23,558 nucleotides of DNA from Hyphomicrobiales bacterium (GTDB lineage Bacteria; Pseudomonadota; Alphaproteobacteria; Rhizobiales; Aestuariivirgaceae), in the NCBI GenBank assembly GCA_012032065.1, contig JAAURV010000010.1, forward strand, positions 1 through 23,558, read 5' to 3'. Below, piece after piece: positions 7,775-16,484 of this stretch. The notes beneath the pieces are model-generated. The model did no database searches and was not told where the DNA came from. It saw only the letters and a program-made list of their open reading frames with translations. The translations under genes were made by a program, and so were the position numbers. Numbering within the stretch: the first letter of the stretch is position 1; each line of letters opens with the position of its first letter.

Positions 7775-8509
7775 ATGGGGGATGATTCCGTTCCGGCGGT
7801 TGCCGGCCGCATCAAGGAAGAGCTGGCGCGGCGGCGTTTGTCGCGCGCCGCACTTGCGGCCAAAAGCAAAGATCAGCATTTCGACGCTCGAGAAAGGCCT
7901 CTCGGGACAGCGGCAATTGACCGAGCAGACGCTGACGCGGCTTGAGGATGTACTTGGCGTGAAGCTGCGTGCGGTCGCCGGCGAAGCCGCAATCGCGCCG
8001 GAAGGGCTCGGCGTCCTATGCGCGGCCCGCCGCTCTCGTGGCTCGAAGGCAGCTACATGACGCTCCGCCCCGCGTCGTCGCGGCCGCAGAACATTTACAG
8101 CTATGTGACGGAAGTGTCGTGGAGCGGCGAGGCGAACCATCTGGTGTTCCGCGAACTCGCGCGCACCGACAAGGACTATGCGCAGAGTGGCAGCGTGGCG
8201 GTGCCGCATCAATCGGGACATATCTATTTCGTCACCAACAAGCATGGTCAGCACCGGCTGATGCTTCTGTCGCGCCATGTGATGTCGGGCGAGTTGCATG
8301 GTTTACTGCTGACGCTGCAACAAGGCCGCGGCACGTTGCTTCAACCAATCGCGATGCCCGTCGCGCTGATTCCGATCGCGCGTCTGAAGCAAGCGCCCGT
8401 GCTGGGGACCATTTCGGAGGCGCATCATGGCTACGAGCGGCTGCGGGGGTTCCTGGACAAAACGCTGGCGGATGGGTTTGCGTTGATGCTTGGTGAGAGA
8501 CGGCCGTGA
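7775..8509 (+). pseudogene. XRE-type helix-turn-helix regulator with conserved C-terminal domain, three frameshifts as given
   Basis: Reconstructed as a 243-residue regulator. From ATG 7775 the N-terminus reads AGRIKEELARRRLSRAALA and, after a one-base slip near 7871, ISISTLEKGLSGQR and LTRLEDVLGVKLR. This is a classic XRE recognition-helix unit. After a second slip near 8015, YARPAA is in the third frame. After a third slip near 8034 the original frame returns with SWLEGSYMTLRP, YVTEVSW, HLVFRELAR, SGHIYFVTNKHGQHRL and the end at 8509. Each slip is one surplus base, so the frame cycles exactly back. The C-terminal part (about 90-243) is a conserved but functionally unassigned domain in this regulator family, possibly ligand-sensing. 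Its arrangement after the DUF4173 gene suggests a shared transcript. Confidence 0.72.
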
Positions 8510-8549
8510 TTCCCCCTCCCCGGCGCGCTACGCTCGCGGGGGAGGGGAA
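8510..8549. terminator. GC-rich hairpin between convergent genes (REP-like, probable bidirectional terminator)
   Basis: TTCCCCCTCCCC (8510-8521) pairs with GGGGGAGGGGAA (about 8537-8548) around a loop containing CGCTACGCTCG, with one bulged base. It begins right after the regulator stop at 8509 and ends six bases before the lysS stop at 8555. It can therefore end transcription from both sides. Its shape resembles palindromic intergenic repeats common in Hyphomicrobiales, but no second copy is visible here. Confidence 0.6.
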
Positions 8550-8554
8550 ACATT

Positions 8555-10171
8555 CTATTCCGCCAACTCACCCTTCAGCGCCTTGGCGATGAGGCCGCGG
8601 GTGTTTTCGATTCCGTAGAGCGCCACGAAAGAGCCGAAGCGGGGGCCGCGCTCTTCTCCCAGAAGCACCTGATAGAGCATGTTGAACCAGCCTTGGGCGA
8701 CGCCGGCCGAGCCATCTTTCTGCACCGTCTTGTAGGGATCGCGGCGGCCGATGTCGTAGACTTTCTGCTGAATCTCCTCGGGCTTGGCGCCTTCATGAAG
8801 CGTGGCGAGCACGGCGGATAGATCCTCCAACGCCCGCCTTTCATCATCCGTAGGCGGACGATATTGTTTCTTGGGCTTCACGAAATCCTTGAAGTAGCGG
8901 ATGGCGTAGCCGACTTGCGCGTCGAGACGCGGATGTTTGTGCGAGGCAAGCTCGGGCGCGTAGCGATTGAGAAAGGCCCAGAGCACGGCTTTGTCTTCCG
9001 TGTTGGCGACGGCCACGAGATTGAGCAACAGCGAGAACGAAACCGCACCCTCTTCTGGCGGCGGCGGATTGCCGTTGTGAATGTGCCAGAGCGGGTTCAT
9101 CAGCCGGTCCTTCGCCTCCTGGCGCGGGAAGGCCTGCTGGAACTGCATGTATTCATCGACGGCGCGCGGGATCACGTCGAAGTAGAGCTTCTTCGCCTCG
9201 CGCGGGCGGTTGTACATGAAGAGCGAAAGCGAATCGGGATCGGCATAGGTCAGCCACTCGTCGATCGTCAGGCCATTGCCCTTGGATTTCGAAATCTTCT
9301 GGCCCTTGTCATCGAGGAACAACTCATAGACGAAATGCTCCGGCGCCTTGCCGCCGAGAATTTCGCAAATGCGATCGTAGATCGGCGCATTGGTCTGGTG
9401 ATCCTTGCCGAACATTTCGAAATCGACGCCGAGTGCCGCCCAGCGCATGCCGAAATCCGGTTTCCATTGCAGCTTGGTGCGGCCGCCGCGCACATCAAGC
9501 GTGACATCGGTGCCATCTTCATCGGCGAAAGTGATGGTGCCCTGCTTCGGATCGACCTTCTTCATCGGCACATAGAGCACGCGGCCCGAGATGGGCGAGA
9601 TCGGTAGGAAGGGCGAATAGGTGGCCTGACGCTCCTCGCCCAATGTGGGCAGCATGACGGCCATGATGTCGTCGAATTTTTCGAGCGCACGGATCAGCAC
9701 ATCGTCGAATTTGCCGGACTTGTAATAGCCGGTGGCGCTGGCGAATTCGTAGTCGAAGCCGAAGGTATCGAGGAAACGCAGGAGCATGGCGTTGTTATGA
9801 TGGCCGAAACTTTCGTAATCGCCGCCGAAGGGGTTGGGCACAACCGTCAGCGGCTTATGCAGATGCGGCGCGAGAAATGAACGGTCGGGCACGTTGTCGG
9901 GAATCTTGCGCATGCCGTCCATGTCGTCGGAAAAGCAGAGAAGCCTCGTTGGCGCGTCGGAGAGGATTTCGAAAGCGCGGCGCACCATTGTGGTGCGGGC
10001 CACTTCGCCGAATGTTCCGATGTGCGGAAGGCCCGATGGTCCATAGCCGGTTTCGAACAGAACGGTTTTCTTGCCCGCCTTCTCCACACGCTTCAGGAGC
10101 TTACGGGCCTCTTCGAAAGGCCAGGCGCGGCTCTCCATGGCGGCCGCGCGGAGGTGTGGGTCAATGGGCAT
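8555..10171 (-). CDS. lysS: Class I lysyl-tRNA synthetase
   Basis: Charges tRNA-Lys with lysine. At 538 residues it has the class I Rossmann fold and signature motifs: HIGT at 50-53 and KISKS at 292-296. Between them are CFSDDMDGMRKIPDNVP, PNPFGGDYESFGHHNN, KFDDIMAVMLPTLGEERQ and FEMFGKDHQTNAPIYD, all typical of the LysK type found in archaea and alphaproteobacteria. Most other bacteria use the unrelated class II enzyme, so this is a lineage marker. ATG 10171 is the likely start, with Met12 as an alternative; neither has a strong ribosome site. The coding frame is intact, unlike several neighbours. Confidence 0.97.
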   Translation of the reverse strand: MPIDPHLRAAAMESRAWPFEEARKLLKRVEKAGKKTVLFETGYGPSGLPHIGTFGEVARTTMVRRAFEILSDAPTRLLCFSDDMDGMRKIPDNVPDRSFLAPHLHKPLTVVPNPFGGDYESFGHHNNAMLLRFLDTFGFDYEFASATGYYKSGKFDDVLIRALEKFDDIMAVMLPTLGEERQATYSPFLPISPISGRVLYVPMKKVDPKQGTITFADEDGTDVTLDVRGGRTKLQWKPDFGMRWAALGVDFEMFGKDHQTNAPIYDRICEILGGKAPEHFVYELFLDDKGQKISKSKGNGLTIDEWLTYADPDSLSLFMYNRPREAKKLYFDVIPRAVDEYMQFQQAFPRQEAKDRLMNPLWHIHNGNPPPPEEGAVSFSLLLNLVAVANTEDKAVLWAFLNRYAPELASHKHPRLDAQVGYAIRYFKDFVKPKKQYRPPTDDERRALEDLSAVLATLHEGAKPEEIQQKVYDIGRRDPYKTVQKDGSAGVAQGWFNMLYQVLLGEERGPRFGSFVALYGIENTRGLIAKALKGELAE

Positions 10172-10252
10172 GAGCGTGGAATTGTCCAGTCGTTGAAGCG
10201 CGCTTGTTTAGGAATGCGCAGGCCCCGCGTCAATTGCCGCGCGATTCGCGTT

Positions 10253-11467
10253 TTAACCGATCAGTTCCGCCACGATCAGGCCCGCCGACATCAGCGTGCC
10301 CATTGCGCCCCACCAGCGCCAGCGGCGTAACCTCGGCGCTGCCGCGGCGCGGCTGCCGATCAGGAACAGGCTGAGATTCACCGCGGTGAAGACCATGAGA
10401 ATGACCAAGCTCGTCAGTGCAGCGAGTTCGAGGAAGGGCACGAAGAGCGTGAACGCGAGCACGGCGGTGACGACGAGAACGATGGCCAAGACCGGCGTCT
10501 GGCGCTTGGAGTCGAGCCGCGCCAGCATTTGTGGCAGCATGCCCGCGTTGGCCATGCCATAGAGCACGCGGCTTGCCATGATGATCTGCACCAGAATGCC
10601 ATTCACCATGGCAATCGACGCGATGGCGGCGATGGGCGCGCCAGAGAAATCCGACGTGCGTTCGAAGAGAACCGCGAGCGGCGCTTTGCTGAGGGATAGC
10701 GCCGCGCGATCGGGAAAGGTGACGGCGACGATGGCCACCAGCAGATAGATCGCGACGGTGACAATCAGGGTGAGGATCACCGCTTTGGGGATCGCGGTTT
10801 CGGGGCTGTGCGTCTCCTCGGCAAGATTGACGATGTTCTCGAAGCCGATGAAGGCGAAGAAGGCGAGAAACGCGCCGGAGAGCGTTGCCATCCACAAGGT
10901 TTCCGAAGCGGGCCAGGCGGCGAGATTGCTCAACGCGCCCTCCGCCGCTGTGTGCGGAAGGCCCGCGGCAATGATGACGATCAGGGTTCCGACTTCGAGG
11001 ATGGTGATGAGCGCGGCGAAGCCGACGCTTATTTTCACACCCAACCAGGCGATGACAGCAAGAACCAAGAGCACGATGACGACGCTCGGCATTTCGGGGG
11101 CATCGATCACGGCTGCCAGATAGCCTGCAAAGGCGAGGCTGATGACGGCGCTCGAAGTGATGGCGGCGGCGACGAGACCGAGGCCAACGAGGCGGCCTGC
11201 CATTTGGCCGAGGCCTTCCTTCACATAGATGGCTTCGCCGGCCGCGTGGGGATAGACACTGGAGAGGGCGGCGAAAGAGAGGCCCGTGAAGACGGCAATC
11301 AGACCTGCGATCATGAATGAGAGCGGCGCATGATCGCCCGCCAGCGCCACGATCTCGCCGATGAGCGCGAAGATGCCGGCGCCCACCGTGACGCCGACGC
11401 CATAGAAGACGAGCCATGGCAGGCTGAGGCTGCGGCGGAGCGTAACTCTTGAAGGCTCAGCGGTCAT
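10253..11467 (-). CDS. APC-superfamily amino acid permease
   Basis: A 404-residue inner-membrane transporter with about 12 hydrophobic segments. The N-terminal FYGVGVTVGAGIFALIGE is the APC helix 1 signature with the unwound GAGIF segment. SFAALSSVYPHAAGEAIYVKEGLG and FFAFIGFENIVNLAEETHSPETAIPKAV (helix 6 and the following loop) are also family hallmarks. It probably imports an amino acid with protons or exchanges it; the substrate is not predictable. ATG 11467 is the start. The dienelactone hydrolase gene ends 47 bases upstream on the same strand, so a shared transcript is possible, but no functional link is evident. Confidence 0.88.
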   Translation of the reverse strand: MTAEPSRVTLRRSLSLPWLVFYGVGVTVGAGIFALIGEIVALAGDHAPLSFMIAGLIAVFTGLSFAALSSVYPHAAGEAIYVKEGLGQMAGRLVGLGLVAAAITSSAVISLAFAGYLAAVIDAPEMPSVVIVLLVLAVIAWLGVKISVGFAALITILEVGTLIVIIAAGLPHTAAEGALSNLAAWPASETLWMATLSGAFLAFFAFIGFENIVNLAEETHSPETAIPKAVILTLIVTVAIYLLVAIVAVTFPDRAALSLSKAPLAVLFERTSDFSGAPIAAIASIAMVNGILVQIIMASRVLYGMANAGMLPQMLARLDSKRQTPVLAIVLVVTAVLAFTLFVPFLELAALTSLVILMVFTAVNLSLFLIGSRAAAAPRLRRWRWWGAMGTLMSAGLIVAELIG

Positions 11468-11514
11468 GCTGCGTTACCAGCAGCATGGCGGGACGCCTGA
11501 TGCGTTGACGCGGA

Positions 11515-12375
11515 TCAAGCCGCGGCGATGAGGTGCTTTTTCAGAAACTCCACCGTGCGGGTCCATGCTAGATCGGCGGCTTCCTTGTTGTAGCGGGCAG
11601 CGTTGCTGTCGTTGTTGAAGGCGTGCTGGGCGCCTTTGTACATGTGAATTTCGTAGGCCGTGCCGTTGGCTTTCAGGGCTTCTTCATAGGCGGCGATGCC
11701 GGCGTTGATGCGCTCATCCGCTTCGGCGTAGTGGAGCATGAGGGCCGCCTTGATGTTCGGCACCTGCGCTGCATCGACCTGGCGGCCGTAATAGGCGACG
11801 CCTGCGCCAAGTGCTGGATCGTTCGCGGCGAGCGCGTTGACTTGTCCACCGCCCCAGCAGAAGCCGATTGCGCCGACCTTTCCGTTCGCGGCTTCGTGTT
11901 TTCGCAAAGCTGCGACGATGGCCTTGGAGTGGGCGACGACATCTTCGGGCTTGAGCGTTCCGATCATCTCGCGCGCCTTGTCGGAATCCTCGGGCGTACC
12001 GCCGATGGGCGCAAGGTAGTCCGGACCGAATGCGGCGAAACCTTCGAGCGCCAAACGCCGGGTCACGTCCTTGATGTGCGGGTTGAGGCCGCGGTTCTCG
12101 TGAATCACGATGACGGCCGGCAGCTTTCCTGCCGGCTGCTTGGGCGTGGCGAGATGGCCCTTGAGACCCGGGCCGATTTCGGTGTCGGAAGCGGTGAGCC
12201 GCGGATCATCGGCGGCGACGGTTTCGGCAACGGCGTAGTTGTTCTCGAGAAGCGGCAGCAATGCGGTTGCCGCAGCGGCGGAGCCCGCGAGGGCGGTGAG
12301 TCTTTCAAGAAATCCGCGGCGGCCCATATTGCCGTGGGTGAACTGGTCGAACAGATCGATGTATTTCTGGTCCAT
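11515..12375 (-). CDS. Tat-exported dienelactone hydrolase family protein
   Basis: An alpha/beta hydrolase of 286 residues, of the carboxymethylenebutenolidase type that opens lactone rings of aromatic breakdown products. Its real substrate is unknown. The nucleophile is Cys173 in GFCWGGG, with Asp220 in EADERI and His251 in GAQHAF completing the triad; the Cys is typical of this family. VIVIHENRGL is the oxyanion region. The N-terminus carries a twin-arginine motif (MGRRGFLERL, Arg19-Arg20) and a hydrophobic run, so it is probably exported folded. I chose ATG 12375 because AGGGAG sits seven bases upstream; an ATG at 12399 has no such site. It is divergent from the DinG-like helicase, with 65 bases between them. 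Confidence 0.9.
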   Translation of the reverse strand: MDQKYIDLFDQFTHGNMGRRGFLERLTALAGSAAAATALLPLLENNYAVAETVAADDPRLTASDTEIGPGLKGHLATPKQPAGKLPAVIVIHENRGLNPHIKDVTRRLALEGFAAFGPDYLAPIGGTPEDSDKAREMIGTLKPEDVVAHSKAIVAALRKHEAANGKVGAIGFCWGGGQVNALAANDPALGAGVAYYGRQVDAAQVPNIKAALMLHYAEADERINAGIAAYEEALKANGTAYEIHMYKGAQHAFNNDSNAARYNKEAADLAWTRTVEFLKKHLIAAA

Positions 12376-12440
12376 GTTTCGCTCCCTTCCCGATATCAAG
12401 CGAACAGCCTAAACGAGGTTTGATGGCCGAAGCGTGACCG

Positions 12441-15242
12441 ATGACATTACAAATTCCTAATGTGAGCCTTGCGGGGCTCGCAGCACAGATCAACGGACAG
12501 GCGGTTCCGCCGCTCCTGGCGCTGTCGCAGCTGGCCGAGACGCCGCATCTCGTATGCCACGCTGCATTCCTGATCGAGCGGCTGGGTTTCGCGGCCAACG
12601 CTTCGCGCGCGTCCGTGCGCGCGGCGCGCGAGCAGCGGCACTACGATTTGGCGGAGCTCTTCGCTTTCGTATGCCCGGCGCGGTTTGCCATTCCGACACC
12701 GCAAGGGTTTGCTCGCTCGCTGGCGCTGGAGGCAGAAGGCGGCGACGCGGAGTTGCTTCAGGCGGTGCAGCACGATTTGCTCTCGCGGCTTGCCAATAAG
12801 CATTATCCCTTCGCGCGCGAGACGGCCGAGAATGCAGCGTTTCTGGCGCGGACCAACTGGCCGTGGGCGAAGCCGGTCCTGGCGGCGCTGCTTTCGGCCA
12901 ATCCGGGACTCGATCTTGGAAGCTTCGTCACCGGCCTCAATGTATGGGATCGCATTGAAGAGTGGGAGGACGATGGCCCGCGTCCGCCGGGCAAGCAGGA
13001 TGCGGTGGAGCCGGAAGAGGCACAGGAGCTTCTCGATTCGATTCTGCATCAGGGGGCCGAGCTTCGCCCGCAGCAGCGCGCCTACGCGGCGGATGCGACC
13101 TTCGCGTTTGCGCCGCGCGACAAGCGCGAGGAAAACAACATTCTGCTCGCCGAAGCGGGCACGGGGTTGGGCAAGACGCTGGGGTATCTCGCGCCCTCGT
13201 GGCTGTGGGCGAGGCGCAACAACGCGCCGGTTTGGATATCGACATACACCAAGAACCTGCAGCGGCAGCTCGATGGTGAGAGCGCCCGGCTTGTGGATGA
13301 TCCCGCCGAACGGCAACAGCGGATCGTTGTGAGGAAGGGCCGCGAGAATTATGTGTGCCTGCTGAATATGCAGGAGGCGTTCGGGCGGCTGACCGGCAGC
13401 GATGCGCGAAGCGCGCTGCTGGCCGTGCTGATCGCGCGCTGGGCAAGGTTCAGCCGTGATGGCGATATGGTGGGCGGCGACTATCCGTCCTGGCTGATGC
13501 CATTGTTCAGCGATCCGAGTTTTGGCGGCGAGAGCCGCGCGCCCTCGCCAAACTCGCTTGGTCTCACCGACCGGCGCGGCGAGTGCATCTATGTGGCGTG
13601 CCCGCATTACAAGAGGTGCTTTGTCGAGCGCAGCATCCGCAATGCGCGCAAGGCCGATATCGTGATCGCCAATCATGCGCTGGTTTTGCATCAGGCCGCG
13701 GTCGATCATGCGCTGGGGGTCGCCACGACAGCGGAAGAAGAGGCCGCACCCGGCGGGATCCGGCGGATCGTGTTCGACGAAGGTCACCATCTGTTCGATG
13801 CCGCCGACAGTGCCTTCTCGGCGCATCTCACCGCTCTGGAAGCGGCGGAACTGCGGCGCTGGTTGAGAGGACCTGAATCCGAACGCCGCAGGGGACGGGG
13901 GCTTGCGGATCGCATCGGCGATCTCACCAATGGCGAGGACGAGCTTCAGAGCCAGATGAACCGCGTGCTGCGCGCCGCGCTGATATTGCCTGGCCCCGGA
14001 TGGATGCGGCGGGTGCAGGCGGGATCGCCGGAAGGCGTCTGCGAGGTGTTTCTGACACTCGTGCGGCAGCAGGTGCTGGCGCGGGCGGAACAGAATTCCG
14101 GTCACTCGCTTGAAGCCGACTGCCATCCCTCGGCCGATGGGTTAAGAGAAGCGGCGGGCGAGCTCGCAGGCGCGTTCATCGATCTCAAGAAACCGATGGC
14201 GTCGCTTGCCAAGAATCTGACGGGCATTCTCGACAGCAAGGCCGACGAACTTTCTACCAACGACCGCGGCCGCATCGAAGCGCTGGCGCGCTCGCTCAGG
14301 CGGCGGGGCGAACTGATGGTGGGCGGATGGATCGACATGCTGTCGCGCGTTCTCGAAAAGCCGGACGAGAAGTTCGTCGAGTGGTTTTCGGTCGACCAGT
14401 TCGGCGGGCGCGAGAGCGATGTCGGGCTTCACTCGCATTGGGTCGATCCCACACAGCCGCTGGCCTTTGCCGTGCTGCGCAACGCCGATGGCGTGGTGAT
14501 TACCTCCGCCACGCTCAAGGACCGTCCGCCCGACATTGCCGATGGCTGGGAGAATGCCGAGATGCGCACGGGCGTGGTGCATCTGCCCTATCCGGTGAAA
14601 CGGTCGAGCTACGTTTCGCCTTTCGACTATGAGAAGATCTGCCGCGTGCTGGTGGTGAACGACGTCAACCGCGACGACATGGACCAAGTGGCGGCGGCCT
14701 ATCGCGAACTGTTTGTTGCGGCGGGCGGCGGAGCCTTGGGGTTGTTCACCGCGATCGCCAGGCTTCGCGCCGTGCACAAGCGGCTGGCGCCGGCGCTTTC
14801 GAAAACTGGATTGCCGCTCTACGCACAGCATGTGGACCCGATGGATACGGGAACACTGGTCGACATGTTCCGGGCCGAGCGCGATGCGTGCTTGCTGGGC
14901 ACGGATGCCGTGCGAGATGGCGTCGATGTGCCGGGCGATTCGCTGCGCTTGATCGTACTCGACCGCGTGCCGTGGCCCACGCCCACCATTCTCGAACGCG
15001 CACGGCGCGAAGCGTTTGGCGGTCAATCTTATGGCGACATGGCGGTGCGGCTGCGGCTCCGGCAAGCGTTCGGACGACTGATCCGCCGCGATGGCGACCG
15101 CGGCTGCTTCGTCGTGCTCGACGCCCGGCTCGCCTCGCGCTTCGGCACGGCATTTCCGGAAGGGATGTTTATCGAGCGCATGGGGTTGGTGGACGCGATC
15201 GATCAGGTGAAGGGTTTCATAAATCACAGGATTTCGGAGTGA
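12441..15242 (+). CDS. DinG/XPD-like Fe-S ATP-dependent DNA helicase
   Basis: Superfamily 2 helicase of 933 residues, 5'-3' by family analogy, probably for repair or resolution of unusual DNA structures. Walker A is GTGLGKT at 240-246 and the Walker B/DEAH box is DEGH at 446-449. Four cysteines at 306, 382, 387 and 393 (ENYVC, GEC, VAC, KRC) are placed as in the XPD/DinG 4Fe-4S domain. VIANHALVLHQ follows as in the family, and later motifs include VVITSATLKDRPP, LLGTDAVRDGVDVPGDSLR and RQAFGRLIRRDGDRG. The 230 N-terminal residues have no motif I recognise. It is a core gene with the same high GC as its surroundings. The start at ATG 12441 follows a weak ribosome site. The TIR gene begins 8 bases after its stop. 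Confidence 0.92.
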   Translation: MTLQIPNVSLAGLAAQINGQAVPPLLALSQLAETPHLVCHAAFLIERLGFAANASRASVRAAREQRHYDLAELFAFVCPARFAIPTPQGFARSLALEAEGGDAELLQAVQHDLLSRLANKHYPFARETAENAAFLARTNWPWAKPVLAALLSANPGLDLGSFVTGLNVWDRIEEWEDDGPRPPGKQDAVEPEEAQELLDSILHQGAELRPQQRAYAADATFAFAPRDKREENNILLAEAGTGLGKTLGYLAPSWLWARRNNAPVWISTYTKNLQRQLDGESARLVDDPAERQQRIVVRKGRENYVCLLNMQEAFGRLTGSDARSALLAVLIARWARFSRDGDMVGGDYPSWLMPLFSDPSFGGESRAPSPNSLGLTDRRGECIYVACPHYKRCFVERSIRNARKADIVIANHALVLHQAAVDHALGVATTAEEEAAPGGIRRIVFDEGHHLFDAADSAFSAHLTALEAAELRRWLRGPESERRRGRGLADRIGDLTNGEDELQSQMNRVLRAALILPGPGWMRRVQAGSPEGVCEVFLTLVRQQVLARAEQNSGHSLEADCHPSADGLREAAGELAGAFIDLKKPMASLAKNLTGILDSKADELSTNDRGRIEALARSLRRRGELMVGGWIDMLSRVLEKPDEKFVEWFSVDQFGGRESDVGLHSHWVDPTQPLAFAVLRNADGVVITSATLKDRPPDIADGWENAEMRTGVVHLPYPVKRSSYVSPFDYEKICRVLVVNDVNRDDMDQVAAAYRELFVAAGGGALGLFTAIARLRAVHKRLAPALSKTGLPLYAQHVDPMDTGTLVDMFRAERDACLLGTDAVRDGVDVPGDSLRLIVLDRVPWPTPTILERARREAFGGQSYGDMAVRLRLRQAFGRLIRRDGDRGCFVVLDARLASRFGTAFPEGMFIERMGLVDAIDQVKGFINHRISE

Positions 15243-15250
15243 CCGTCCAT

Positions 15251-16394
15251 ATGGTAATCGTCTCAATCGATTCTTATTCTCGGGGTGAAGCAATTGAGTC
15301 GCTCGAATCAGATCCCGCCCAAAATCGGCACTTACTTGCGAAGGATCGACTTCGAATATGTTCGAACGGCAGCCGCAATAAAACACGACATCGTCGCCTC
15401 GTGCAAATTTTTCGTAATCGAAGAGACCACGTATGACAACTGGAATGGTGGCACCGTAGGCCATGACGTAATTCTGTTTGTTGTCGAGGATGTCCTAAGG
15501 CGCATACCACTGGCTGACCAAAGCAAGATAGCCGATGAGATACGTTCTGATTTGAATGAATGCGCCACGAGTATCCAGAACGAGTTTCTTTCTGCCGTCC
15601 GAATCGAACTCGTTGATGAGAATGACCCCGATTTCCAACGCTCCAAATCTGCTTCGGAAAGGCGGCAGCAAAGCCCTGATTCACTCTCGATCTGGAAACA
15701 GGGTCACGTACGCCTGTTCATTTCTCACCGCGATGAACACAAGAGGAAGGCTTTTGAACTTGCCGAGGCATTGGAGGCATTCGGAATTTCTTCTTTTGTA
15801 GCTCACGACACAATTGAAGCGACCAAGGAGTGGCGGAAAGAAATATTGAACGGACTGGAGACGATGGAGATAATGTTGGTGTTCTTGACTGACAGCTTTC
15901 ATGAATCATCCTACACGAACCAAGAAATTGGGTTCGCACTCGGCAAGGGCGTACCAGTAATTTCACTCAAACTCGAAGGGAAGGACCCACCTGGCTTTGT
16001 CAACAATGAACAGGCGCTGCGCGGCTCGCTGACGAATCCAGCATCATCCTCCCACGCGGTCTTGAAATTGATAGCGGACAAGTTGGGTAGGCAAGATCGA
16101 ATTCAGTCGGCCCTTATTTCCGCATTTGTTGAATCACCAGACTACACGGAAACCAAAAATCGCTTTGACCGGATGGCCTCCGCGGTAGAGAGAATTAGCG
16201 ACAGCGAGTTGTCATCTATTGTTGCAGGGTTTCAGGCCAATAGCCAACTCTACAATTGCGCCCACTTGACGAGCAGGTATGAGCGCCTAAAGCGTTTCTT
16301 GGATAGAGCGACCGGGAAGCATTTCGTGATTGAAGGGCGGGAAATTTCGGAAATGCAAAGGCGGAAAAGCAGTCTTGAAGCAGTTCCCTTCTAA
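15251..16394 (+). CDS. TIR-domain protein, putative NAD-hydrolysing defence effector (probable frameshift near the start)
   Basis: Reconstructed length is 380 residues, in three parts. Residues 1-135 are an N-terminal alpha/beta domain I cannot name, with TTYDNWNGG and GHDVILFV. Residues 153-255 are a TIR domain: VRLFISHRDEHKRKAFELAE, AHDTIE, EILNGLETMEIMLVFLTDSF and NQEIGFALGKGVPVISL. Glu225 in NQEIG is where TIR NADases carry the catalytic Glu. Residues 256-380 are helical. From GTG 15285 there is one unbroken frame. I prefer ATG 15251 (MVIVSIDSYSRGEAIESL), with one surplus base near 15343 joining it to IDFEYVRTA. The gene is clearly AT-richer than its flanks (sampled lines 42-52% GC against about 65%), which suggests acquisition. 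Bacterial TIR proteins often deplete NAD on phage infection. No partner gene (ThsA, Ago, cyclase) is adjacent. Confidence 0.82.
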
Positions 16395-16395
16395 T

Positions 16396-16408
16396 CGTCA
16401 ATTTGACG
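16396..16408. repeat. Short perfect palindrome just after the TIR gene
   Basis: CGTCAA-T-TTGACG starts two bases after the TIR stop. The loop is too short and there is no T-run, so it is unlikely to be a terminator. It could be a regulator site for the downstream TerB gene or chance. Confidence 0.3.
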
Positions 16409-16484
16409 CAGAGGGACTACTAAGCCGTGACTCGACAAGGAACGCCCGCTCGTTTAGCCAGCAGACCGCTTCAGGAGTTTCCCC

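Noticed and set aside
12447..14126. A 559-residue minus-strand open frame
   Set aside because: It is wholly antisense to the DinG-like helicase, whose motifs (Walker A, Fe-S cysteines, DEGH) are unmistakable. No recognisable domain was seen on the minus strand.
12441..16394. The helicase plus the TIR gene as a two-gene defence system
   Set aside because: The helicase has the composition and length of a conserved alphaproteobacterial core gene, while the TIR gene looks acquired. The 8-base spacing alone does not show joint function, so I report only the TIR gene as a candidate.
15251..16394. TIR gene as part of Thoeris, SPARTA or CBASS
   Set aside because: No ThsA-like SIR2 protein, short Argonaute or nucleotide cyclase is encoded within several kb on either side.
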